64,000 nt of DNA from Sphingorhabdus sp. EL138 (GCF_945882965.1 NZ_CAMCWY010000009.1:36180-100179), one strand, 5' to 3'; shown: positions 48,141-58,135, counted from the first letter of the stretch. Numbers and translations are program-made. The notes: generated by a model not told the origin, from the letters alone.

Positions 48141-48168
48141 TTGACAGCTGCGACATGCTGTGGCTAAT
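48141..48168 (+). promoter_or_regulatory. Putative promoter of the nitronate monooxygenase gene
   Basis: TTGACA (48141-48146) is followed after 16 bases by GCTAAT (48163-48168), about 38 bp before the ATG at 48206. AAGGGA precedes the start codon. Consensus match by eye. Confidence 0.4.
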
Positions 48169-48205
48169 CCCCACATAACTCGTGAATTAACAAGGGATTC
48201 GACGC

Positions 48206-49177
48206 ATGGCACTTCCGGCAATTTTTGACAATCTTCGGCTTCCAGTGATCGGCTCACCGCTGTTCATCGTGTCTGGGCCAGAACTGGTTATCGCGCAATG
48301 TAAGGCGGGTGTCGTCGGGTCGTTTCCGGCGCTCAATGCGCGCCCTGCAAGCCAGTTGGACGAATGGCTGCATCAGATTACCGAAGAACTGGCGGCCCAT
48401 AACCGCGACAATCCCGACCGTCCCGCCGCGCCATATGCGGTGAACCAGATTGTCCATAAATCCAATAACCGGCTGCAGGAAGATATTGCCATGTGCGCCA
48501 AATGGCAGGTGCCCATTACCATTACCTCGCTCGGTGCGCAGGAAGAACTCAACAAAGCCGTGCATAGCTGGGGCGGGATTGCGCTCCATGACGTCATCAA
48601 CGACCGTTTCGCGCGCAAGGCGATTGAAAAGGGCGCCGATGGCCTCATTCCTGTTGCGGCGGGTGCCGGTGGCCATGCGGGCGTGACGTCGCCTTTCGCG
48701 TTGATGCGCGAAATTCGCGAATGGTTTGATGGACCTGTCGCTCTATCCGGTTCCATTGCGCACGGTGCCTCGGTGCTTGCAGCGCAGGCCATGGGCGCCG
48801 ATTTTGGCTATATCGGCAGCGCGTTTATCGCGACCAAAGAAGCCAACGCCGTGGACGGTTACAAGGAAGATATCGTGGAGGCGAAGGCCGCGGACATTGT
48901 CTATTCCGACCTGTTTACGGGCGTTAGCGGTAACTATCTGCGCCAGTCGATTGAGCGCGCTGGTATGGATCCGAATAACCTGCCCAAGGGCGATATTTCG
49001 ACCATGAACTTCGGTTCCGGCGGTAATAGCGATGCCAAGGCGTGGAAAGACATTTGGGGTTCAGGCCAAGGCATTGGCGCGATCAAAGAAGTGCAAACCG
49101 TCGCGCAATTCGTTGACCAGCTTGAGGCCGAATATCGCGCAGCGAAAGCCAGCCTTGATGCGCGCTATTTAGGGTAA
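48206..49177 (+). CDS. Nitronate monooxygenase (2-nitropropane dioxygenase family)
   Basis: This 323-residue FMN-dependent TIM-barrel protein detoxifies alkyl nitronates such as propionate 3-nitronate. The N-terminal PVIGSPLFIVSGPELVIAQC and the VVGSFPALNAR segment are typical. FMN binding and the catalytic His are in PVAAGAGGHAGVTSPFALM. The second phosphate-binding loop is LSGSIAHGASVLAAQAMGAD. The physiological substrate may differ. It converges on the YceI gene across a double-hairpin element. Confidence 0.9.
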   Translation: MALPAIFDNLRLPVIGSPLFIVSGPELVIAQCKAGVVGSFPALNARPASQLDEWLHQITEELAAHNRDNPDRPAAPYAVNQIVHKSNNRLQEDIAMCAKWQVPITITSLGAQEELNKAVHSWGGIALHDVINDRFARKAIEKGADGLIPVAAGAGGHAGVTSPFALMREIREWFDGPVALSGSIAHGASVLAAQAMGADFGYIGSAFIATKEANAVDGYKEDIVEAKAADIVYSDLFTGVSGNYLRQSIERAGMDPNNLPKGDISTMNFGSGGNSDAKAWKDIWGSGQGIGAIKEVQTVAQFVDQLEAEYRAAKASLDARYLG

Positions 49178-49196
49178 GCGCTTAATCACCAACCTG

Positions 49197-49288
49197 TGTC
49201 AACCTCGCGGATGCGGGGATCCATGGCCCGCGGTAGATGTGTAAACCGACAAGTCAGGCCATGGACCCCCGATCAAGTCGGGGGGACA
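49197..49288. repeat. Double-hairpin intergenic element, copy C
   Basis: TGTCAACCTCGC...GCGGGGATCCATGG, a spacer with GTGTAAACCGACAAGTCAGG, then CCATGGACCCCCGA...TCGGGGGGACA. The spacer is the reverse-complement equivalent of copy B at 32038. It lies between convergent genes and may help end transcription from either side. Confidence 0.8.
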
Positions 49289-49302
49289 ATTTGTATTGCG
49301 GA

Positions 49303-49965
49303 CTAGCTTGCCTTTTCAAAGGCGACGCTGATGTCCAGCGTTACGTCATCCGAAATCATCGGAACGGCATAGCCGATGCCGAATGCGCTGCGGTTGATGA
49401 CCGACGTGGCGTGAAAGCCGATGGTGGATTTCTTGTTGAACGGGTTATTGCCCGCGCCTGAAAATTTGGTGTCAAGCACCACGGACTTGGTGACGCCGTT
49501 GAGCGTCAGGTCGCCAGTGATTTTGGCGGTGGTGCCCGATGCCACGACACTTGTTGACACGAATTTGGCATCGGTTGGCGCAGGGCCAAAAAAGTCAGCC
49601 TTGCCGCCGTCCTTGCCAGCGCGCAGAAGATGCCCTGTCAGGCCAGCACTTGCGGTTGTGACCTTGCCAATAGGAATAGTGATATCGACCTTGGCAGCAT
49701 TCGGATTGGCTGGATCAAGTGTCAGCGTTCCTGTCGCATCTCCAAAAATACCGAAATAATCGTTGAAGCCAAAATGGCTGACGCGCCAGCCGATCAGCGT
49801 GTGGCCGGGGTCGGTGTTGTAGGTTCCCGCGGTAACGCGGACGACTTCCATCGTTCCGGGCACTTGCGGCGCACTTTGCGCGATGAGCGGTACAGCGAAC
49901 AGGAGGGGAAGGGCACATAAAAGCTTACGTATGAGTCTGCTCCAAATAGCAAAAGGGGGAGGCAT
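49303..49965 (-). CDS. YceI-family periplasmic lipid-binding protein
   Basis: YceI proteins are secreted lipocalin-like beta-barrels that bind isoprenoid lipids. After a signal peptide (KLLCALPLLFAVPLIAQSA) the conserved pattern is visible: YNTDPGHTLIGWRVSHFGFN, DITIPIGKVTT, HLLRAGKDGGKADFF, KITGDLTLNGVTKSVVLDTK and GFHATSVINRSAFGIG. The start is uncertain: ATG 49965 (220 residues) lies inside the ilvC terminator stem, and no better ATG is available before the signal peptide. A non-ATG start near 49930, eight bases after GGAG, is possible. Confidence 0.88.
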   Translation of the reverse strand: MPPPFAIWSRLIRKLLCALPLLFAVPLIAQSAPQVPGTMEVVRVTAGTYNTDPGHTLIGWRVSHFGFNDYFGIFGDATGTLTLDPANPNAAKVDITIPIGKVTTASAGLTGHLLRAGKDGGKADFFGPAPTDAKFVSTSVVASGTTAKITGDLTLNGVTKSVVLDTKFSGAGNNPFNKKSTIGFHATSVINRSAFGIGYAVPMISDDVTLDISVAFEKAS

Positions 49966-49984
49966 CAGTGTCGATGCCTCCCCC
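49951..49984 (-). terminator. Rho-independent terminator after ilvC
   Basis: On the minus strand GGGGGAGGCAT (49984-49974) and ATGCCTCCCCC (49965-49955) form an 11-bp stem with an 8-base loop, followed by TTTT. It ends the ilvI-ilvH-ilvC transcription unit and overlaps the apparent start of the YceI gene. Confidence 0.85.
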
Positions 49985-50010
49985 AAATGAGTCAAGCTAT
50001 GAAAAAGCGA

Positions 50011-51146
<1,136 letters not shown>

Positions 51147-51156
51147 GATATGGCAG

Positions 51157-51672
51157 TTAACTGACCCCGGCCCCCCGCATTAGGCCAACAATACCGGTCC
51201 GGCCAACCTCGACTAATCCGACTTCGCGCATCAACGATACAAAAGTGTCGATTTTTTCAGGTCCGCCTGTGATTTCGAATATGAAGCTGTTGACCGTCGC
51301 GTCAATCACGCGTGCGCGGTAAATATCGGCGAGGCGCATGGCCTCAACACGTTGATCGCCCGTGCCGCTGACTTTGACCAGTGCAAGTTCCCGCTCCACA
51401 TGTGGCCCGGCCTCAGTGAGGTCAGTGACTTTGTGGACGGGGATTAAGCGCTCGCATTGCGCGATGATCTGGTCGATCACGGGCGGCGGGCCTTTGGTGA
51501 CGATTGTTATCCGGCTTGTCGTATGGTCCTCGCTGATATCGGCCACGGTAAGGCTATCGATATTGTAGCCGCGCGATGTGAACATGCCAGCGATGCGGGC
51601 CAACGTGCCCGCTTCATTATCGACGGTGAGCGTCAGCACATGCCGTTCTGTAAGTTCTTGCTTAATATGCAT
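51157..51672 (-). CDS. ilvH: Acetolactate synthase small (regulatory) subunit
   Basis: This 171-residue subunit with an N-terminal ACT domain mediates valine feedback. It contains LTVDNEAGTLARIAGMFTSR then GYNIDSLTV, and a C-terminal domain with RADIYRARV-like and FEITGGPEKIDTFVSLMRE segments. The ATG overlaps the ilvI stop by one base. A double-hairpin element separates it from ilvC. Confidence 0.95.
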   Translation of the reverse strand: MHIKQELTERHVLTLTVDNEAGTLARIAGMFTSRGYNIDSLTVADISEDHTTSRITIVTKGPPPVIDQIIAQCERLIPVHKVTDLTEAGPHVERELALVKVSGTGDQRVEAMRLADIYRARVIDATVNSFIFEITGGPEKIDTFVSLMREVGLVEVGRTGIVGLMRGAGVS

Positions 51673-53414
51673 TATACGAGCGCCTTTGCTTCGTCATCCA
51701 TGGTGCCCGATACCTGATCTGCGTGCAGGATCATGTCCGTATGGGCTGCGCCCGATGCAATCATAGGGAAACAGTTTGCCGTTTTGTGCACACGGCAATC
51801 GAACATCACTGGCCCGTCATGCGCAAGCATCTCGGCGATGGCATCATCAAGCTTGGCGGGGTCCGCACAACGTATGCCTTTCCAGCCATACGCTTCGGCC
51901 AGCGCGACGAAATCAGGCAGGCTGTCCGAATAGCTTTCGGAATAGCGGCTTTCATAGGTCAGCTCTTGCCATTGGCGCACCATGCCCATCCATTCATTGT
52001 TCAGGATGAAGACCTTCACGGGCAAGCGATACTGCGTGGCAGTTGCCAATTCCTGAATGTTCATCTGGATCGATGCCTCGCCGGCGATATCGATCACAAG
52101 CGCGTCTGGATGACCCATTTGCGCGCCAATTGCGGCAGGCAGGCCATAGCCCATGGTGCCAAGCCCGCCGCTGGTCAGCCACTTGTTCGGCGCATCAAAG
52201 TGGAAATGCTGCGCCGCCCACATTTGATGCTGGCCAACTTCGGTCGTGATAATCGGAGCTTTGTCCTTGGTGGCTTCAAACAGGCGCTCAATCGCATATT
52301 GCGGCATGATTTCCTGCGTGCTGCCGGGGTAGCTAAGGCAATTAACGGCGCGCCAATCCGCGATGCGTGCCCACCATTCGGTTAGCGGCTGTTTTTTGGT
52401 TTTCCGGCCTTTCCAGACATCGATCATCTGACGCATGGCCTTGCCAACGTCAGCGACGATCGGCAGGTCAACGCGCACGGTCTTGTTCATCGAACTACGG
52501 TCGATATCGACATGGATTTTGACGCTGTCGGGTGAAAAGGCGTCCAAGCGGCCCGTTACGCGGTCGTCAAAGCGCGCGCCGAGGCAGACCATGACATCGC
52601 ATTGGTTCATGGCCAAATTGGCCTCATATGTGCCATGCATGCCCAACATGCCCAGCCATGCGTCACCGGAGGCGGGATATGCGCCAAGGCCCATGAGGGT
52701 GGATGTGACGGGCGCTCCGGTCAACTCGGCTAGCTCCCGCAGGGCTTCGCTGGCGGCAGGGCCCGAATTGATGATGCCGCCGCCTGTGTACAAAATCGGC
52801 GCCTTGGCGTTGGCAATCAATTCGACCGCGCGGTTGATTTCGGCATAGTCAGCTTCGCCAGCATAGGTGAAGCGTGATCGGGTAGGGCGCTTCACATCAG
52901 TTGCAGCCTTTGCGACCTGCACATTTTTTGGGATGTCGATAACAACCGGACCGGGACGTCCTTTGGTGGCGATGGTAAAAGCCTCCCGCACGACCGTTGC
53001 GAGTTCGGCGGGGTCTTTCACCAGATAATTATGTTTTGAACAATGGCGTGTAATGCCAACGGTGTCGGCCTCCTGAAAGGCGTCGGTACCGATTAAATTG
53101 GTCGCAACCTGTCCCGTCAGCACGACCATAGGGATGGAATCCATAAATGCATCGGCAATACCGGTAACGGCATTGGTGGCACCGGGGCCGGATGTGACAA
53201 GCACAACGCCGGGCTTACCCGTTGCGCGGGCATAACCCTCTGCCGCATGGGCAGCGCCCGCCTCATGCCGGACGAGGACATGTTTAATTTTCTGTTGCTG
53301 AAAAAAAGCGTCGTAAATGGGCAGAACTGCACCACCGGGGTAACCGAAAATGGTGTCCACGCCCTGTTCAATCAGGGTATCAATCAAAATTTCTGCGCCG
53401 GATTTTTCGGGCAC
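51672..53414 (-). CDS. ilvI: Acetolactate synthase large subunit
   Basis: This 580-residue thiamine-diphosphate enzyme makes acetolactate or acetohydroxybutyrate. GTG 53414 with AAGGA seven bases upstream is the start. The catalytic Glu is in VLVRHEAGAAHAAEGYARAT. FAD-binding and TPP-binding regions include MLGMHGTYEANLAM and the ALVIDIAGEASIQMNIQEL to NNEWMGMVRQWQ motif. Symbols ilvB, ilvG and ilvI are used interchangeably for this subunit. It heads the operon. Confidence 0.95.
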   Translation of the reverse strand: MPEKSGAEILIDTLIEQGVDTIFGYPGGAVLPIYDAFFQQQKIKHVLVRHEAGAAHAAEGYARATGKPGVVLVTSGPGATNAVTGIADAFMDSIPMVVLTGQVATNLIGTDAFQEADTVGITRHCSKHNYLVKDPAELATVVREAFTIATKGRPGPVVIDIPKNVQVAKAATDVKRPTRSRFTYAGEADYAEINRAVELIANAKAPILYTGGGIINSGPAASEALRELAELTGAPVTSTLMGLGAYPASGDAWLGMLGMHGTYEANLAMNQCDVMVCLGARFDDRVTGRLDAFSPDSVKIHVDIDRSSMNKTVRVDLPIVADVGKAMRQMIDVWKGRKTKKQPLTEWWARIADWRAVNCLSYPGSTQEIMPQYAIERLFEATKDKAPIITTEVGQHQMWAAQHFHFDAPNKWLTSGGLGTMGYGLPAAIGAQMGHPDALVIDIAGEASIQMNIQELATATQYRLPVKVFILNNEWMGMVRQWQELTYESRYSESYSDSLPDFVALAEAYGWKGIRCADPAKLDDAIAEMLAHDGPVMFDCRVHKTANCFPMIASGAAHTDMILHADQVSGTMDDEAKALV

Positions 53415-53480
53415 TGGATAATCCTTATGTGTTAAGCCGCTGTAATATGTTGCAGTGCAATAGGGTAAGCAAGAGCGCGC

Positions 53481-53509
53481 TAGCTAATGGTTAGAAAATG
53501 ACTTGTCAA
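53481..53509 (-). promoter_or_regulatory. Putative promoter of ilvI
   Basis: On the minus strand TTGACA (53509-53504) is followed after 17 bases by TAGCTA (53486-53481), about 65 bases before the GTG. The -35 is perfect and the -10 poor. No leader peptide is visible between it and ilvI, unlike leuA. Confidence 0.4.
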
Positions 53510-53515
53510 ATACAT

Positions 53516-54418
53516 TCATTGAAATATTATTTCAAATTTGTCCATATTTGAATCATTTATGATTGCGTTTGCACGCTGCCAGTCCGCTGGAGCTTGGTTT
53601 CGGAACCACGTAAACTGCCGTTTTGCATATTGTCGTGTGACGATTTGGCCGAGCTTGATCGCTTCTGCCCGCGACACCGTGCCTTTAAGATAGGCCGAAA
53701 TCTCGGGCACGCCGATGGCACGCATAACAGGCGCATCTTGCGGCAGATTGCGCGCCAGCAACGCCTCCACCTCACCAATTGCCCCACGCTCCATCATCAG
53801 TTCAAAGCGTTTGTCGCAGCGATCGTATAGCCAATCGCGCGGGGGTAAGAGCAGCAAAGGCCGCAAACAGATGTCAGCGGATATCCCCCCGGTCTTGGTT
53901 GCGCGCCATGCCAATATGCTGCGTCCGGTGCTTTGCACAACCTCAAGCGCGCGGGTGATGCGGCTCACATCCGTGGGGGCCAAAGTTGCGGCAACGGACA
54001 CATCATATATTTGAAGCGCGGCATAGGCTTGATCCACCGGCATCGCACGTATCTCAGCGCGCAATTGCGGATCGACCTCCGGGATGGGCGCAATGCCGTC
54101 AAGCAAGGTGCGGATATATAGGCCACTACCGCCAACCAATATCGGGGTCGCGCCTGCCGCATGAGCCTGTGCAATACGGTGCTTTGCATCCGTTGCCCAG
54201 CGCGCGGCAGAGCAGGGTGTGACGCCGTCGATATAACCAAATAGATGGTGCGGAACGCTGCGTTGTTCATCGGCTGTGGGCTGGGCGCTCAATATGGGCA
54301 GATCAGAATATACTTGCGCGCTGTCGGCGTTGATTATCTCGAAATTGCCGGATCGGGCCAGATTCAGCGCTAATGCCGTCTTGCCGCTTGCCGTCGGACC
54401 CGCAATAAGCGCGACCAT
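53516..54418 (-). CDS. miaA: tRNA dimethylallyltransferase
   Basis: MiaA adds dimethylallyl to A37 of tRNAs reading UNN codons. ATG 54418 gives 300 residues, starting VALIAGPTASGKTALALNLA with the P-loop; ATG 54442 would add eight residues and overlap the start of serB. The substrate-binding INADSAQVYSDLPILSAQPT and LVGGSGLYIRTLLDGI are canonical. A longer frame reaching 54715 is antisense to serB and is rejected. It diverges from serB by 16 bases. Confidence 0.94.
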   Translation of the reverse strand: MVALIAGPTASGKTALALNLARSGNFEIINADSAQVYSDLPILSAQPTADEQRSVPHHLFGYIDGVTPCSAARWATDAKHRIAQAHAAGATPILVGGSGLYIRTLLDGIAPIPEVDPQLRAEIRAMPVDQAYAALQIYDVSVAATLAPTDVSRITRALEVVQSTGRSILAWRATKTGGISADICLRPLLLLPPRDWLYDRCDKRFELMMERGAIGEVEALLARNLPQDAPVMRAIGVPEISAYLKGTVSRAEAIKLGQIVTRQYAKRQFTWFRNQAPADWQRANAIINDSNMDKFEIIFQ

Positions 54419-54434
54419 ATTATGAGGATTCGAT

Positions 54435-55325
54435 ATGCCCATTTGCACTCTGATAGCAGCAGACAGTCTGGAAAGCGGCAACTTTTCCGAGGCTAAGGAT
54501 CGATTGGCCGAAGCTGGCTCTATCCCCAATGCTTTTGACTGGCTGGCAGAGGGCAAAGCCGTAGACATATCGTTTGCAGGCGACTTAGCGGATGCGCGCG
54601 CGGCCCTGGCGGGGCTTGAGGATCGTTTCGATATTGTAGTGCAGGATGAAGGCAACCGCCGCAAAATGCTGTTGGTGTCCGATATGGACAGCACCATGAT
54701 TACGGTCGAATGCATTGACGAGCTGGCCGATTATGCCGGCATTAAGCCGCAGATCGCTGCGATTACCGAACGGGCAATGGCAGGTGAGCTCGATTTTGCC
54801 GAGGCTTTAAAGGCGCGGGTCGCTCTGCTGGCGGGGCTGGACGAGAATGTCATTGCACAGTGCCTGCGCGAACGTGTGCAGCCAATGCCGGGGGCCGAAA
54901 TCCTCGTGCGGACGATGACCGGCTGGGGCGCGCATGCGGTGCTCGTGTCGGGCGGGTTTACAAGCTTTACGGGGCCTGTGGCTGATATGCTGGGCTTTCA
55001 TGACGTGCATGCTAATATTCTGGAGATTAAAAACGGGCGACTGACCGGCGCATTGGCGGGCGATATAGTTGATGCATCGACAAAGCGTTTGGTGCTGCAC
55101 GCCGCCGCAGAAGCGCGCGGTTTTGCCTTGGAATCGGCGCTCGCGGTTGGTGATGGCGCGAATGACTTGCCGATGATCGCTGCGGCGGTATCCGGCGGTG
55201 GCCTTGGTGTTGGCTATCATCCGCGCCCGCAATTGGCGCAAGCGGCGAACTTTTCTGTGCGGCACAATAATCTGACAGCGTTGCTGTTTGCACAAGGCAT
55301 TAAACCACATGACTGGGCAGACTGA
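54435..55325 (+). CDS. serB: Phosphoserine phosphatase
   Basis: SerB completes serine synthesis by removing phosphate from phosphoserine. This 296-residue HAD-family enzyme has an N-terminal ACT-like region (1-80), the nucleophile motif LLVSDMDSTMITVECIDELA, motif II LVSGGFTSFTG and motif III/IV AVGDGANDLPMI. The start ATG lies 16 bases from miaA on the other strand, so the two share a very short promoter region. Confidence 0.95.
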   Translation: MPICTLIAADSLESGNFSEAKDRLAEAGSIPNAFDWLAEGKAVDISFAGDLADARAALAGLEDRFDIVVQDEGNRRKMLLVSDMDSTMITVECIDELADYAGIKPQIAAITERAMAGELDFAEALKARVALLAGLDENVIAQCLRERVQPMPGAEILVRTMTGWGAHAVLVSGGFTSFTGPVADMLGFHDVHANILEIKNGRLTGALAGDIVDASTKRLVLHAAAEARGFALESALAVGDGANDLPMIAAAVSGGGLGVGYHPRPQLAQAANFSVRHNNLTALLFAQGIKPHDWAD

Positions 55326-55398
55326 ATGCATGAAACAAATTGAGCGCCGCTCGGTTGATGTTATGCTGCTGATGCACACCCAGATTCAGGAGAAGAAT

Positions 55399-55938
55399 AT
55401 GCGCAAGCTAATGCCGATTTTCATCATTCCGATCCTCGCCAGTTGTGCGACCCTGCAATCGACAAAGACGGCTGAGGTGTCCGAAGTACTGACGGCTGAT
55501 CTCGCCCGTGCCGATGGCAGTTGGGCCGGTGTTGCGACCATATCGCAGCGGCGCGATGGCGTGTTTCTCAGCCTGTCTGCCCGGGCGCCTGCCGCCGGGA
55601 CCTATGGCATGCATCTGCATGCGGTTGGTAAATGCCAAGCACCCGACTTCACCAGCGCGGGGCCGCACTGGAACCCTGATATGAAGCAGCATGGCCGCGA
55701 TAACCCGATGGGCGCGCATCACGGCGATTTGCCGAATGTGGATGCGGGCGCTGACCTTGAAATCACGCTTGAGTATAAGTTGACGAATATCACGCTGTCA
55801 GGACCGAACGGTCTGTTGGATGCCGATGGCGGCGCTCTTGTCATTCACGAAAAAGCCGATGATTACAAAACCGACCCAAGCGGCAATAGCGGGAAGCGGA
55901 TTATCTGCGGCTTTTTCAAAGCCGGCAACCGGAGCTGA
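55399..55938 (+). CDS. Cu/Zn superoxide dismutase-family lipoprotein
   Basis: ATG 55399 after AGGAGA opens 179 residues with a lipobox (IIPILASCATLQ), so it is probably membrane-anchored in the periplasm. Metal ligands are in GTYGMHLHAVGKCQ and AGPHWNPDMKQHG, then GAHHGDLPNV; the disulfide cysteines are in GKC and RIICGFF. GGALVIHEKADDYKTDPSGN then SGKRI is the conserved SOD C-terminus with the catalytic Arg region. It dismutates periplasmic superoxide. An upstream in-frame ATG at 55288 overlaps serB and is rejected. Confidence 0.92.
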   Translation: MRKLMPIFIIPILASCATLQSTKTAEVSEVLTADLARADGSWAGVATISQRRDGVFLSLSARAPAAGTYGMHLHAVGKCQAPDFTSAGPHWNPDMKQHGRDNPMGAHHGDLPNVDAGADLEITLEYKLTNITLSGPNGLLDADGGALVIHEKADDYKTDPSGNSGKRIICGFFKAGNRS

Positions 55939-55940
55939 TA

Positions 55941-56567
55941 TCAAACCCTATCGGCGTATAACAGGCATCCTGGGGCCACACGCTCCAAGATAACATTGAT
56001 GTCATCTTTGGCAAAAGCGAAGCAGCCTTGGCTGCGGCCAATTTTGCCTTGGTCGTGAATGAGCGACTGGTTCACATACCAAGCAGGGTGAATGACGATC
56101 GCGCGGGCCTCGGCTTGGTCGTTTTGCGGATCAAGCCCGATTAGCCGGCGGGATTCTCCATATTGACCAAAATAGGTCTCGCCGACGAGATAGCTGCCAG
56201 CTGAGGTGGCTTCCGACCCATGCGCGTTGGAAAAATGTTGCACCCAGCCGCTATGGCTTGGGTCCGAACCCTTGCCATGGGCGACGAGGAACATGTCGGA
56301 TTTACCGCTGCGCAGATCAACAACGTAAAAGCGCGGGTCGCGCGAAGCTTTGGAAAAGTCCGCTATAGCAAGCAAATCATGGTTGCGAATGCGCGCCTTA
56401 TGCGCGGCCAACGCCGCCTTCGCGCGGCCTAGCAATACAGGCGATGCACCGCCCGGTTCGATCCCCGTACCCGACCGAAAGATGATGTCGGCCGCCTTTG
56501 ACGGAACAGTCAGCAGGCTCGCGCCTAAAACTGCTGAATGAATGAAGTGCCTGCGTCCCAAGTCCAT
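55941..56567 (-). CDS. Murein L,D-transpeptidase catalytic domain protein (YkuD-2 type)
   Basis: This 208-residue exported protein has a signal with a twin-arginine-like start (GRRHFIHSAVLGASLLTV). The YkuD-2 family pattern includes FYVVDLRSGKSDMFLVAHGK, GSEATSAGSYLVGETYFGQYG, VIHPAWYVN and the catalytic GRSQGCFAF with its Cys. Members probably crosslink or modify peptidoglycan peptides. It is divergent from a second, unrelated-class L,D-transpeptidase gene. Confidence 0.88.
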   Translation of the reverse strand: MDLGRRHFIHSAVLGASLLTVPSKAADIIFRSGTGIEPGGASPVLLGRAKAALAAHKARIRNHDLLAIADFSKASRDPRFYVVDLRSGKSDMFLVAHGKGSDPSHSGWVQHFSNAHGSEATSAGSYLVGETYFGQYGESRRLIGLDPQNDQAEARAIVIHPAWYVNQSLIHDQGKIGRSQGCFAFAKDDINVILERVAPGCLLYADRV

Positions 56568-56772
56568 TCCCTGCAGATAAAGACCAATCCTTTAAATAAA
56601 CAGGCCTCCAGAAGCATTTGAGCGCAAAAGTAGGACGGTTAGGCGCATCGTGTCTGGGTTTAATTTTTATATGCCTGCGGGAAAATTGCTGTCGAGTTTT
56701 TACATCTATGATGGTAACGCCCATATCGACGCTGCCTTGTGCGGTTCAACATCCGGCAGTTGGGGCAGTTTC

Positions 56773-57588
56773 ATGGGTTTCGGCGCGGGTATCCGCAAAT
56801 TGCAGGGCATAATCGCGCTTTTGTTGTTGAGTGCCGTGCCGGGCATGACTTCAGCGCAAGCATTGGGGCAGGCGCAGCCTGCGCCTATTCAGCAAGGTCA
56901 ACTGCCACAAGTCGTTCCGGCGGATGCGGCCTTGGCAACGCCACCAGCGCCAACGCAATCATCTGCTGTGCCGCCTGCGGCAACACCACCCACAGTCAAA
57001 TCCCCGATTACAACGCCAGCAGCAAAGCCACGCAAAAAAGGACCTGTTGACGCGCTAAAGCCTGGACAGTTTCTTTGGGTGAAGCAGGACGTTTATGAAG
57101 GACCGATGAAAATCGTCATCGTGCTTGATACGCAGCGTATCTATGTGTTTCAGAATGACCAGCTCATTGGCTTCAGCACAATTTCGTCGGGGAAAATGGG
57201 TAAGGAAACGCCGACAGGTATTTTCAACATTCTGCAGAAAAATGTGGACCACAAATCCAACCTCTACAGCAACGCACCGATGCCATTTATGCAGCGCCTG
57301 ACTTGGGATGGTATTGCCATCCACGGGGGCGACTTGCCGGGATATCCAGCGTCGCATGGGTGCATCCGTCTGCCAATGGTCTTTGCCAAGGCGTTGTTCG
57401 GCGTAACGCAAATGGGTCAAGAGGTAGTCGTTCTTCAAGACACGTCAACGCCCGTCAAGCGGCCAGAGCCCCAGCCGGCCATAGACCCTGTGGTCGGGCC
57501 AGCGGATGCAATCGCTGACCCTGCGCTGCCGCCGCCGATTGTGGCACCAAAGCCAGCAGAAGCATTCCCGCCCGAGCCATCCGTTTAA
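56773..57588 (+). CDS. L,D-transpeptidase (ErfK/YbiS/YcfS/YnhG family)
   Basis: ATG 56773 gives 271 residues with a signal segment (LQGIIALLLLSAVPGMTSAQ); an ATG at 56650 is less likely since its leader is not signal-like. A Pro/Ala/Gln-rich linker (about residues 40-85) precedes the YkuD domain. The catalytic motif HGGDLPGYPASHGCIRLP is complete, with His and Cys. The enzyme forms 3-3 peptidoglycan crosslinks or anchors proteins. The C-terminal tail is again Pro-rich. Confidence 0.92.
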   Translation: MGFGAGIRKLQGIIALLLLSAVPGMTSAQALGQAQPAPIQQGQLPQVVPADAALATPPAPTQSSAVPPAATPPTVKSPITTPAAKPRKKGPVDALKPGQFLWVKQDVYEGPMKIVIVLDTQRIYVFQNDQLIGFSTISSGKMGKETPTGIFNILQKNVDHKSNLYSNAPMPFMQRLTWDGIAIHGGDLPGYPASHGCIRLPMVFAKALFGVTQMGQEVVVLQDTSTPVKRPEPQPAIDPVVGPADAIADPALPPPIVAPKPAEAFPPEPSV

Positions 57589-57625
57589 CCTGCGATATAT
57601 CGTACCGCAGTCGTAACTTCCCCGA

Positions 57626-57648
57626 TTGACGTTTACGCTAACGTAAAC
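57626..57648. promoter_or_regulatory. MerR-type operator, palindrome GTTTACG-CTAA-CGTAAAC
   Basis: GTTTACG (57631-57637) and CGTAAAC (57642-57648) are perfect inverted repeats separated by CTAA. The site begins directly at a TTGACG -35-like box (57626-57631), the usual placement of MerR-family operators between -35 and -10. It lies 35 bp before the MerR gene and suggests autoregulation. It resembles LiuR-type sites. Confidence 0.65.
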
Positions 57649-57682
57649 TAGTGACATTAGGGTAACCAAGAGGGAAGGCGCT

Positions 57683-58135
57683 ATGGAATCTGTAACGCGC
57701 GACGAAAGGCGGACCGATGCGACCATCGACACGCCCGACGCACATAATCGGGAATCATTTACGATATCCGACCTATCAGTCGAATTTGAGGTAACCGCGC
57801 GGGCATTGCGTTTTTACGAGGATCAGGGCCTGATTTCGCCGGAGCGTATGGGCTTGGCGCGGATTTATTCAAAGCGCGATCGAGCCCGGCTTGCTTGGAT
57901 ACTGCGGGCAAAGCGTGTCGGATTTAGCCTCGCCGAAATCCGCGAAATGATCGATTTGTATGACCTTAACGACGGCCGCAATATTCAGCGCCGCGTGACT
58001 ATTGAAAAATGCCGCGACCGCGTCAATTTGTTGAAGGCCCAGCGCCACGATATTGAAAGCGCGATTAACGAGTTGACCGAATTTGTTTCAACGGTGGAAA
58101 AGGTCGAGGCGGCGGAAAAATCTGCTGCGGCCTAA
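57683..58135 (+). CDS. MerR-family transcriptional regulator
   Basis: This 150-residue protein has a winged-helix DNA-binding domain ([20 protein letters not shown] then [20 protein letters not shown]) and a long dimerisation coiled-coil ([20 protein letters not shown]). There is no C-terminal metal site. Such LiuR-like regulators control branched-chain amino-acid or fatty-acid breakdown in proteobacteria. The next gene is an acyl-CoA dehydrogenase, 31 bases downstream, which supports this. Confidence 0.9.
   Translation: MESVTRDERRTDATIDTPDAHNRESFTISDLSVEFEVTARALRFYEDQGLISPERMGLARIYSKRDRARLAWILRAKRVGFSLAEIREMIDLYDLNDGRNIQRRVTIEKCRDRVNLLKAQRHDIESAINELTEFVSTVEKVEAAEKSAAA

Noticed and set aside
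54419..54715. N-terminal extension of miaA by about 99 codons
   Set aside because: The segment is antisense to serB; the P-loop begins right after ATG 54418 as in the family.
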